A DNA stretch of 64,000 nucleotides. Source: Paragonimus westermani (lineage: Eukaryota > Platyhelminthes > Trematoda > Plagiorchiida > Troglotrematidae). Numbering within the stretch: the stretch's first letter is position 1; each line of letters begins with the position of its first letter. Below are positions 39,833-50,700 of the stretch, piece by piece. The translations under genes were made by a program, and so were the position numbers. The notes under the pieces are model-generated. The model was not told the DNA's origin, did not search any database, and saw nothing but the letters and a program-made list of their open reading frames with translations. The stretch lies in NCBI GenBank assembly GCA_008508345.1, contig QNGE01003782.1, positions 1 through 64,000 on the forward strand, written 5' to 3'.

Positions 39833-40749
39833 GGAGTAATCCTGGAGACCCTTAATTCCGAAAAGTCGATGGAATGGATTGTTGAATCCGTTGACCCCGC
39901 AACTCCCAAACTGTTGACGCGCAGACGACAGGGAGCGGAGAAAGAGCGGGTGACTCGTGACCTGAGAGAAAAACCGGCTTCATTCACATGGTTTGTACAC
40001 CAGATTTACTTGTAAACTCGGGCAAGTTGAAATGTTCAGAGTCAATGAATGATGGGGGACACAAAGTGTTGAGGAAACGTTACGGAACGCAGCTTATTAT
40101 CAAACTGGCATCAAAAATATCCCTGATTTGGTCCACACCAAAACCATGCAGGTGGTCTCTTGAGTTCCAGAGGTCTGACTAATGGAGGGAAGTGATATTA
40201 GAATCACCTTGACCAACCAGTGTATGCTGAGGTTAAAAGACAAGATGAAACCTACTGCTAGTTCCACGTTAACCTCTCTCAGGCCACTAGATTACCGAAC
40301 AGAAACGCCTCGGCCATGAAATCAGGAAGACAGTTAATGAGGGACGTATAACTAGAAAAGAAGCTCAAGCAAATTGTCTACGGCTGGTATCAAGGGAAGG
40401 CTATGAAGCATAACAACGGTGCTGATAGAGAAAGAGGCGGAGGGCTGTTACCACGTTAAATGTATCCCGTCCACTTCCTCATCACACCAGATCCGGAAGC
40501 AGTATCAACAAACGTACACTAAGGTCGCGCTTACACTCGGTTCCGTGGTGACCCAAACCACCTCCGATGGTAGGTTGTTCCTGTTGTTCACAAGACTTGG
40601 GTTTCAGCTTTTTCTTTCACAACTTTTGATTCCTGCGAGTAAACAACCGCTGTTACGCTTCAGACTTGAGGACTTAAAGACTTCTGTGATGTCTGACCTT
40701 TTTTGCCTCCCTTCTAGTAAGAATAGGTCAGAGTGTGTAATTTTTTAAG
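39833..40749. other. No feature recognised
   Basis: Short open frames (39803-40015 +, 39988-40182 +, 40419-40748 +, 109 codons) without known motifs. The right part may belong to the 3' UTR of the adjacent CR1-like element. Confidence 0.5.
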
Positions 40750-43010
40750 TACTTCACTCCCCAAAGTTCTGCAGGGAACTTGTTGGACCTACGCTGTACC
40801 CCTTTTAGGGTCTTAGCGTCCCCAACCAAACACGGACACCAGGCATATACACAATGTTTATGTAATGGTCTCACTTAAGTCCTACGCGGAGGCACACTGA
40901 CAGGAGGTCTCCATGAGGCTACTGCTTACTCCAGTTGTTAAAGTGCCTGATTTGCCTTTCGGGCTGCAAGCGCACACTGAGTGGACACCTTGAAGTCTTA
41001 ATAACCTGATTTCCCCGGTCCATCGTTTCGGTAGTTCTGTGAATGAACAAATGTTACCCTGAACCTCCTGCTCCTCTAAGGAAGTTCTCAGTCTCGACTT
41101 GCGTAAGTTATCTACACTTCCCACCGTTCAGAGGGAGGTCCCAATCAACAGTCCACTGGTGAGCATCTCCAGGGTCTGGTTGCATTGAAGACTAGTTTGG
41201 GCGTCCCACAAATTTCACGTTACCCGCGAACATGTAGCAGAGATGTTGATTCTTTTCGTCTGTTCATTTGTATATAAAATGAAAAGCATGGAAGTGAAAC
41301 CTGACCCTCGTAGAACACCACTGGTGGCAAGTGCATTGCGCGAATTGGGGCCCTGCACCTCAACACAGGAACTCTTCTTCTACAGGAGTGCCATCACCCG
41401 TGCTAAAGTGTCAGGAGATGTGGTAGACGCCTGCAGTTTAAATGTCGAAACTCTGCAATTTACAAGGTTGAAGATCATCTCAAATTCCAATGAGCCCAAG
41501 TGAGTATATTTCCCTTGTTCATCCGTGAAGTGATCTTGTCTAAGGGAGCCAGTTGGGAAGGCAAGATAACTTTCTTACAAATTCATGTTGATGAATCCTC
41601 ACCGGTCCTGGCTTAGTGACTTGTTGCGCTCTTGTTCTTCAAGACCTCTCGTGGCAATTTCGAGATGACTGAGGAGGGACGTACGGGATCATGGGTTGAG
41701 ATCTAGTCTCCACTGCCTCCTCCATGCATTACTGTGATTGCCGATATCTTCCGATCCGCCGGTATTTTAGTTCCACCAGTCGATTCATTGAGTAAACTGG
41801 CCACACGTAGCAGCCGACACATAGTCTGTGAATTGCCGGGTGACTATCATCTGGATTCGCTGCCTTCGTAACATTCAGCATAGCCAACTTGCATCATACC
41901 TCTCCAACAGTGATTGCCACCTCATTCGCCATGGGTAAGTCAAGTGTGACATCAACTTGCGGCTATTGAGGACCATCCTTTGTACACGCTTTCCAAAGAA
42001 CTAAAGCATAACTTGGACACCCTCTTCAGTGACAGACGCATTCTCTAGCGGTGCATCACAGATACACACAGCAAGCACCCGATACAGCCATTGGACTGAG
42101 CATGATTTAAATAGGTTTTTGGGTTTTGCTTGGCCTGCTAAGTCAAATTATGCTGGTATGCCAAATGACAATCGCACCGAACCTGGTTGAATCTATGCTG
42201 GGCACGTTTGTACTCCGGATGACGATCAAGTCCGCTTGTGCGTTTGCGTCTCACCAGAGCCTTACGCTTCATGGTTTGAACCTAACTCGCCCTGCGTCTT
42301 TATCATGGTGAGTTCCCGTGATAGATGATCGTCCGAAGTGGGGCGAACTTGATATCCAGTTCCGGTAGTTTGGTTTTTGGTGTGACTTAAACTGTCTCAA
42401 TTTCATTATCTTCCCTATGTTCTCTCCATGATTTTGGTTTCGCTTCACTAATGATCTCATCAGCCATAATGCCCTCGGAAGCCGGGCGCCACTCGTCTGT
42501 GGGTGTAAAACTAATGAACGCGGATGTTAGCTTAATGACTTCACGATCGCTTTGCCCAACAAGATGTTTGAACTTGAGGTTGTCTACTTCATTTGAATTC
42601 CTTGTTTTCACTAGATCCAGCAAAGTTTTTATCCAACGAGACCTCCATCCTTCTTGTTAAATTACATACTTAGCTAAGACTTTGATTTCTGGGAATTTAA
42701 GGAGAGGTTCACCAGACACCCGCTTCAGTGCATGACCCTCTGTCCGGCTAATTTCAGGTGCGTTGAAAGATCCAAGAAGGGAGATCTTTTTGTGCTTAGC
42801 GTGAATGATCAGTCAAACTCGCCAAAAGACGTTTCTCCCCATCTCTACCACCACTGGACTTTTATGGACACAACCTAGCAACCCTGTTGCGTTTAACAGT
42901 TTCAGCGCTTGATGGCGTATGTTGTATAGCAGGCGAGCAATAAGAGAGAAAACGGAGTTTGGGTTGGAACGATTATGTACCACGCTAGGCCTAACACACA
43001 AGTTAGGCGA
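40750..43010 (-). pseudogene. CR1/jockey-like non-LTR retrotransposon, decayed but long
   Basis: Minus strand, domains in order. Endonuclease: KISLLGSFNAPEIS (about 42755-42790; usual 'GDFN' now GSFN) and DLVKTRNSNEVDNLKF…GQSDREV (42530-42623; catalytic 'SDH' now SDR). RT: VTKAANPDDSHPAI (41831-41872), matching 'KSPGPDGIHP'; QHEFVRKLSCLPNWLP (41535-41585), matching 'QHGFRKGRSCLTNLL'; SGVLRGSGFTSMLFILYTNE (41250-41320), matching 'SGVPQGSVLGPLLFILY'; MFAGNVKF (41210-41233) where YADD/FADD is expected; then DWDLPLNGGKC. Frames shift several times and both active sites are destroyed. The 5' end may extend to about 43.3 kb; the 3' end is not defined. Confidence 0.82.
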
Positions 43011-44869
43011 TGAGAGTACACATACTGATTGGCCCCGTTCACGGAAGCCCTGCAGTGTTTGGTCGCTCAGTACGACGTTGGCAGTGTGCTTCCAGTGAAA
43101 TATGAAAACAATGAGTTGGACAACTGGAACAAAAAGGCATATATTGAGTCGATTTTGACTTCTCGCTACACTATTGTATCGTGTTACTCAGACATTCTAG
43201 CTTCGATCACCCATTGTAGCAGCAAACCAGCTTTGTGCAACTTGGAGCAACCAGAATAAAAAGTTCCGCCAAAGTAAGGGTTCCAACGGTAGGCCTAGGA
43301 AACGAGACGGCAGGAACAAGCACGGGCCAAAAGCCCAATAATACCTGACACGACTTGCACAGTCGAAAACGAAAACGACGCGCTGCGTTACAGCATACTC
43401 CTCCATAATGGTCACTTTACCCAGTGCCCTCAGCCCCACGTGAACCTTCCAGTGTCGATAGTGTCACAGAATGTTGGATGCTTGCGCAGAGGTTGCACTG
43501 TGTGCGCGCGCGTGCACTGCGCTTGCGACTGCAACGCGTGGGCTCAGTGATGCTCGACAAAACCAAATCGTATCACCCAATTGTTTGTGGTTGCTTAAAC
43601 ATCAAATGGTCATGTTGACACAAGCTGACGAAAGCTACCTTGGCGTGATCATCAAAAAGTGTGGGGCAAGCCGGATGTTCCAGTTTCGATTACGCGGTGG
43701 CAATCTACGCCATACCGTTAACTATCGCTTGTTCACAGGGTTCAATGGGTTGGTGACGGAAGCAGGAAGCAAAGCTTACATGATCGCGTTTACATGTAAT
43801 AGGCGCAAGAAGAAAAATAATTAGCATGCACACAAACCTCGTCCTGAGCAACACGGTTTGGGTTGCCGAGCTCTCAATGCACGAACCAACCGAAAAACAT
43901 CGTTGTGAATATAAAAATGTGTCACACTGTTTCTCTTTTTACAAGTTGAAATAAATTGCTCAGAACGTGTCCAAGTAGTCGGATCGAACTAGAACTTTTA
44001 GGTAAACACTGTCCATACATGCAATAACCTTAAAACCTATAAGGTAGTGAGTGAGTGGCACGAGTACGATGAGGTATATATACCGTGACGAAGACTTCAC
44101 TTCAAGAATCGGGAACAATAATGCACTTTCCACAATTTACATATTTTCGAAGGTCCCTATCAACAAGATTGTGCCTGGAGGTAGAGAATATAGGGATCGT
44201 CAGTGTAGACGCCGATCCCGGACGTCCAGTGGCTCTTCGATCTACGCCTAGTCTACTCGCAACGTCTGTCTGTAGGCTGAAACTAGAGTAGTTGCGTATG
44301 TGATGCAGCGAGTGTCTACAAATTTTCAGTCCGCTGAAGAGCCAGTTCGGATTTAAAAAGAGGACGGTCGTAAGTGCGAGTTCTATATTAATAAAACGTT
44401 AAATTAGAAGATTATCGAAAGGTAAGTGTAAGAAATGACCGACAAACCTCAGTGTTAAATCCACCAAGTAAACAAGTTCGAGGCTAACGTTTCACGTGAA
44501 TACGACCAAATGCAACGGTCACGTAACGGCAGGGTGACCACGCGCAAATGAAGCGAGAGTACACATACACGAAGGTCCAGCGTTGAGAAAGAAGGAAGGA
44601 AGAACTACGCGAGAACTAGTTACAACAAGTAAACGATATTGAGTCTGAGTATACATCAAGATTGGCATTCGTGGAGGAAGTGATTTGCCGCGCTTAATTC
44701 GAATGCTGGTATCAGTCTTTGTTAGAAAGGTTCACAGTTTCTACCAATAGGACCTCGAATGTAAGGAGAAAGAACGACGAGAAGGGACTAACTGAAGAAA
44801 GGAAACGCGGACAGTGCTTGTCCATCAGACACAAGACACTGACCACTAAACGCACGGAGCTACTTTAAT
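43011..44869. other. No confident gene; possible element flanks
   Basis: Open frames at 43029-43259 and 43471-43824 (+, 117 codons) and 43197-43439 (-) lie on a G+C-richer patch (43300-43620) and match no family I know. This may be the 5' leader of the CR1-like element and/or the 3' end of the gypsy remnant to its right. I did not find a copy of the 300-bp LTR here. Confidence 0.4.
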
Positions 44870-47502
44870 GATGGAAACGCCAGCAGTCACAGGGGGTTCC
44901 GGGGATGGAATGCTTTTTGCTACCACCGAGATATCTGGAAAGGGTCCACTTCTTATTGACGGGAGGCGTGCGGTTGATAGTTCTTTGAAGAGTGATGGTT
45001 TAGACTTCTCGACAGGAATTGCATCGCGTTTGCCACTTTGGCTAACGAATAAAATTTTCGTGTCCTGTTTATAGACACGATAGCGGCCAGTCTATAAGGG
45101 TCGCAGGGGCTGACGCAGGTCATCCGTAAGCACGGACAGGAGGTCAGCTCAGTGCACTCGTGCGCGGTGATTGTCAATTCTCTGGGCCGTATAGGGCGTA
45201 GCTTTCACATGTGGTTTGCTAAACCAGCTGTATATTTGCCGCAGTCCCTTGGTGATAGAGACTGAAATGGGACGAATTCGCCTAGTAACTCAACCGCAAA
45301 ACCAACAACTGGGTCCGCTGCGGTGACTACTGAGTCCTGCTCAACTCTGTTTCGTAGGCATGAATGAACTAACGGACTTGTCTTTTCATGAATGATTAGC
45401 ATGCACACTAAGAACGAATTTTTGTCGGCAGTGAAAACGTTCGACTATACCATTTCGTGCAGGACGGTAAGCAATGGGGATAAAAGTGATTGCATTTAAG
45501 GGTAGTCGAGAGGGTTGTGGTATGTCTATCAACACGTGATCGACGATCTATAGTAACATGTGATGGACAACCAAATTGTGCTACCCAGCATTCCAGAAAA
45601 CAAATCCCGCAGTTCAGGAAACACTGAGCGGCGAGAAGATGCAGTTACTATAGGGCGAGTTGTGTCATGGAAAGTGATGGGGAGAATTGTTCCATTTGAA
45701 CAGACCAGAGGGGTTGAATTTTGAGAGAGCGATTTCGACGAAGGTGTTAGATCTCAGGATCAGTAGCTTGCATGGTAGCCAGAGCTGCCAAATAATCTGC
45801 TAAGAATAAAAACGCATGAAAGATTGTCCATGACGATGTTTCCGTTACATGGAGCACGAATACATCAGTTCAAAACTGTGAGGTATAGTTCCGATACCTA
45901 ACCTTTCTTGGAGTGTGCCTGTCGGATTCAACGTCTAAAGAATAAGTTAGCGGTTTGTGGTAAGCGTAAACCGTGAATGCTCCGCTTTTTCTCGGATAGC
46001 GGAACTGATGGTTACCCGGATAGATTGCTAGTAACTCCTTAAGAAATGTGTCGTGTTGGGATTCCGCAAAAGTAAGCTGGAGGTAGCGATTGCTTACCAA
46101 CGAACTACTGTAGCATGGCATCGACTGCTGTGTCATTTGAGGCTGTGAGCTGTGCGTGTGTCTTGGATTGAGCAAGAGGAGCCAAGTCGGAGACCGCATC
46201 CCCCAAATCGATGAATACTGCATATAGACCGTGTAAGATCGGATCTTCGTTCGCTTCCGCGGAGCAACTCAGTCATTGGCCGGACCATTAAGAGGACAAA
46301 GGTGCTTCAGAAATTTTGGTTCGATATATTTAATGTGTTAGTGCGGCGACTCGTTTTCTGGGATCGGATGACCTAGAAGCTTTGTTGTGGTCTTACCTAA
46401 TTTACATTTTGAGGAGTTGACTGAAATGCCCGCCGGGTGAACGCCTCACTATCGCGCAACTGTGCGTGATATTCTCCTGTTGTAATGGTCGCCAAAATGT
46501 CTTTGAGGTAGAGGCAGGCAGAGTGCAAACCACACGCCACTTCAGGAATGAAGCGTCGAAAAGTTTGGAGTGCTTTGCTCAAGAAGGCTGACATTCGAAG
46601 AAAGTGGAAGGAGCCAAAAAGATTGTTGAGTGCGGTTTTGGGCACATCATCCTTGGCTACCAGAATTTGGTGATGAGTGCGTACCGTGTACATGTCACTG
46701 AAAGTGGCGTTTTTACATAAGCAGGTGGTTGGGTCCTGCATGTAAGAGATTGGGTACTCCTCAGGAACGGTTGCTTCGTTGGGGCAGTCGCCCGACTCAG
46801 ACACAAACGCAACGACGGGGCTCAGATTCTCAGAAGGACGCATTGTTCCCAATTTTATTCTGTGCTCTAATTCTGCCGCGCAGGCCTTTTGGTTGTAAAG
46901 GGCCAGTCGGTGAGGCTTTGCCGAGCAAGGAAGTCTCTAGTTGCAGGTGTGGTAAGCGACTGGATGGGTCATTGTTGCGATGTCGTCTGACGTCCAGACG
47001 AACAGTGGGAACTCACTGAAGAGATTCACAAACTGCCCGATGACTGCGGGGCACATAAGGGTGTCAGGGCCACAGCCCTTGCGTGCGTGTCAGATGTGCT
47101 CAGCCTAGCGCTGGAATCTATTATCAGGCGGCATCTCATGTATCTATTGGTGGGTCAAAATGTCGGAGGAAATCGATGCCGACCAAGGCGAAAGGTACTG
47201 CTGTGACTTCGAATACCCGGCGGTATGTCCTCCGGAGGCTAAACTTAGAGGTCAGAGAAGTGGTTGTAGGATTGTCATTTGCAGCTCGGAGTTCTTGGCT
47301 GCAGGGATTTGACACCTCGTTTTTGCAGACAGGGCAAACTAACTTGCGTCCCAGTAACAAGCAAGAATATGCCTCCGGTTTCTACATCAGGCATAAAACT
47401 AAGGCGACAGAGCGAGTCAAGCCAATGGCATCGTTTTCTGCTAGGGGTCGGCAGTTGAATTTGCATCACCCTGATAACGAGTAGATGCAGTGTTTGGTGC
47501 AC
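44870..47502 (-). pseudogene. Ty3/gypsy pol remnant 1 (CsRn1-like), internally deleted
   Basis: Minus strand. Protease: FLLVTGTQVSL (in 47275-47502; usual 'DTG' now VTG) and FALVGIDFLRHFD (47136-47190). RT N-part is broken (about 46853-47080). RT ORF 46397-46852 reads FSDMYTVRTHHQILV…PKTALNNLFGSFHFLRM…YLKDILA, so YIDD is YLKD. RNase H: FLKELLAIYPGNHQFRY and YAYHKPLTYSL (45870-46110). Integrase C-terminus: LLGEFVPFQSLSPRD…YTAGLANHM (45205-45300), then YKQDTKILFVSQSGKRDAIP (about 45005-45075). Only about 460 bp separate RNase H from the integrase tail, so most of the integrase core is deleted. No gag seen. Confidence 0.8.
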
Positions 47503-48060
47503 TGGTTTACTGGCACAAACAACAGTCGGTTTTCAACTGCGGTAAATGATGTTTGGTTGACATGTTAGATGGAAAACTTGATGAATAGCCCGAGAAAATT
47601 TCGTACAAACCGCATCACAAAGCCGAAAACTCTCCACTTGAAGCCTGCAAGCCTACTACGCTATGCTTCGAAGTCACCGTATTTTTAGGACAGCGTGTAC
47701 ATATTGTAAGACGTGGGGTAGGATCGGACACAATCAAGCAACCATATATTAATAGAAAATGCCTCACTGACTGATCTACGATTTTTGCTGTCTCGGTGTG
47801 AGTTTATGAACCAACAAGGAAAACCTGAAAATATTCCTTGTGCCCTTTCCGGTAAATTTTCAGGCCGGTGTTTTGTGAGAGAGATTCACTCCTGTGCGAG
47901 TTGCCCATGAATCATCGTCTCTCCGATGAAAGAGTTGCAGGCGTTTACTGCACAGCTTTCTTTAACGAAAAAGTTGTTGTTATCGGGACTTCTCAGCGGC
48001 TATGGCCCGATTTATAATTGGCCTTCTACAAGACTTCTTACTTAAGCCGTACCGGCTTAT
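47503..48060. other. Spacer between two head-to-head gypsy remnants
   Basis: No LTR, gag or protease motif recognised. The two flanking pol remnants both point away from this spacer. The right part may hold an unreadable protease of remnant 2. Confidence 0.45.
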
Positions 48061-50700
48061 TATATCATCATGAAGTTGCACAGTGACTTCAGCCGGGTTT
48101 CTGGTTAACAGTTCTCTGCACCGTGCTCAGTAAGTTTCAACGACCACGAGGTTTGGCACCAGGGAAAGTGAGCGTCGCTCCCGCCGAATTCCAGCGAATA
48201 CTTCGTACGGGTGTAATTCACCCTTCCGATAGCTTATGGACATCTCTGCACACGACGCAAAAGAAGACAGGAGGTGCTTCGTGCCCCCACGAAGACCACT
48301 GTAGGTTAAATACTAGACTGTTCCAGACAGATGCCCTATGCTGCAAATGCCGGATATAACTACCAGTTTTGCAAGTGAAGCCAACCACAGCAAAATCGAC
48401 CTCGTCCACGCCTACAATCAAATACCTGTAGTATTGGAGGATATATGTCACTCAGCCATCATCGCTTCTTCCGGCCCATTCGGAGGTTTATTCATGCCTT
48501 CCAATCTCCATTAAGCTGAGCAATGTTCCAACGTCTGATCAATGAAGTCACGCGAGGACTAATTTCATCTATGCTTACATTGATGACATTCTCGTGGGTA
48601 GCTTTTCTCCGGGTGAGCTGGCGGACATTATTTCAGAGTCTAGCGTCAAACGGCCTTATTAGCAATGGGATTACGTTGGAACTCGGCCAGTCATTTTTGG
48701 ATTTTTCGGACCACAGCTTATCGGTAGAATAGAATAAATCTCTGGACATTAAGGTCAAGGCCATTAGATCGTGCTTGCTTCCCGAGACTACTCCCAGGCT
48801 CTGTTACCGCAATGGATTCGTAAATTATTTCCGTCGATCAACTCCCAAATGCGCCGAAATCACCCAGCCCCGGACTGGTTTATTTTGATTAGTAAACTTG
48901 CCTTGCACTTCACCGTTGCAGCCACTGTGACCTTCTTTGCCGTGAGGGAGGCACTCACCTCTATATTCGTGCTGTACAATCGGCAACCGAGTGTGCGTAT
49001 AAGCACAGCCATGGATGAATCGGGCATAGTCAAGGGTGCAGTGCTGCAGCAAGCAATCCTTAAGACGTGACAATCAGTGTCTTTCCCTCAACACCTCAGC
49101 GAGAATAAGATGCGACACAATTTCGGTCGTCAGCCCTTAGGAATGTATAGGGTTGTTGGGTATTTCTATCTGACACTTATGGGCCGTGATTTCGTCATCT
49201 TCATGTACCGTCAAAACCCGTGTGCGATTTGTGGAATTGTTCTGACAGATATTAGAACTGGGGAACCAGATAGCCCGACTACGTTGTCCAGTTTTCTACG
49301 GATGTCCATCATGTCTTCGGAGTAGCAGACGTTGCCGCGGATACGTTGTTACGAGTGCACACAGATGTATGGCTGCATTGTTACGGACCGGTTGCATGTT
49401 CATGGGCGACCTGAAACACACCAACCCATATGTCACAGCGCCGTCTAGGTCTTCGGCTTTTACTAGTGTGTAGCAATTCGTGGGGATATCCCAGACCGAT
49501 CGTGATTCCCTCCTTGCAAAGAGCGGTCTTCGAAAGACTGCACAATCTGCCACACCGAGGAATACGAGCGTCCCTCACACCGATTGCAGGTCGACTAGTC
49601 TAGCCTAAAAGTAATCTGGAAATACAGCACTGGGCCGGTTGTTTTCTTGAATGCCAGCGTTCAAAGGTCAATCCGCACATGATTAGCCCGCTGGGGCTTT
49701 CCCAGCTCCCGACGGTAACTTTGAACATCTCCATCTGTACTTTGTTGGACCACTCCAAATCTCTTGTGCCATAGTCACCTTACGTGTATCGACCGGTTCA
49801 CTCGCTGGCCAGAAGCTGTGATGCTGTTAGACCACTCAACACCATCTGTCATTCGTGCTTTAGTCCAGCAATAGTTTGCATATTCTAGCTGTTCATCGAA
49901 GGTTACAACCGACCGCGATACACCATTTAAACCACATTTTTTTCACAACTGACCAAACCGCTAGACGTTCGTCGACCACGCACTACAGCATATCACTCAT
50001 GAGCGAATGGTGCTGTAGCCAGCTTTCACCAACAGCTGGAGGCTACATTGGTTTATCATGATTGGATGGACTAAGCGGAAGCTTTATCGTCAGATAAACT
50101 TGGAATTCGAAATGGCACCAAAAATGACGGTACGACACCAGTGTCGTTAGTCTGTGGTCATTTTCTTATCCTTCCAGCTGACCTTTCTCTACCGTCAAGC
50201 AATGCTGTTGTCGACGTTCGGGATTACGCCAACATGCTAAAGAACGACATACGGCCACTACAAGCCAGCGCCACACATTCAAAAATCCTCGTTTTACGTT
50301 TCTAAAAACTCAGCACTTGTGAGGTTGTGTTTCTGCGACCGAACTCTCTCTCTGTTCCGCACACTATTTTGGTTACCCAACAAAGCATTAAAATTGTCAA
50401 ACAAACCTTGTTTTGACTTCGATGGTCGTCATTTGTCTACGCTTTGCCCCAAAACGGTTTGGTCGCAGCACTGGCGGTTTCTCTGCGATTACTCGGAAAT
50501 GGAACCATACCAAAACTGGCGTCCAGTGATAACCTCCGACTTCTTTTGGCTTGATTTTCGGGATCTCTTAATCAAGAGCACTTTTTGTGTAGTGTAATGA
50601 GACCAGAGGCTACCAATCACTTGATCATGGAAGAATCATTCCTCGGTCTGGCGGAGCTCACCATAGTGTATTTGGAGGGAACCTCTAGATTGGCACTCTG
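48060..50700 (+). pseudogene. Ty3/gypsy pol remnant 2 (CsRn1-like)
   Basis: Plus strand. RT begins near 48060; FQRPRGLAPGKVSVAPAEFQ and GVIHPSDSLWTSLH (48123-48260) match 'ARPRRLAPDKL…GIIRPSSSPWASPLH'. Then HSKIDLVHAYNQIPV (about 48390-48440) and an intact YAYIDDILVG (48570-48600). RNase H: AMDESGIVKGAVLQQ (49008-49052), then a decayed 'HKPL' region. Integrase: LHNLPHRGIRAS (49537-49572) in the zinc-binding part; RRPRTTAYHS-ANGAVASFHQQLEATL (49960-50040) at the end of the catalytic core; LPADLS…DYANMLKNDIRP (50170-50260). Many stops and frameshifts. LTRs were not located. Confidence 0.8.

Noticed and set aside
39803..40015. gag start after the 39.5-kb LTR
   Set aside because: The 70-codon frame lacks capsid motifs and no primer binding site is visible, so the LTR is treated as solo.
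47083..47484. 133-codon plus-strand frame
   Set aside because: It is the antisense shadow of the gypsy protease, whose motifs (GIDFLRHFD) read on the minus strand.
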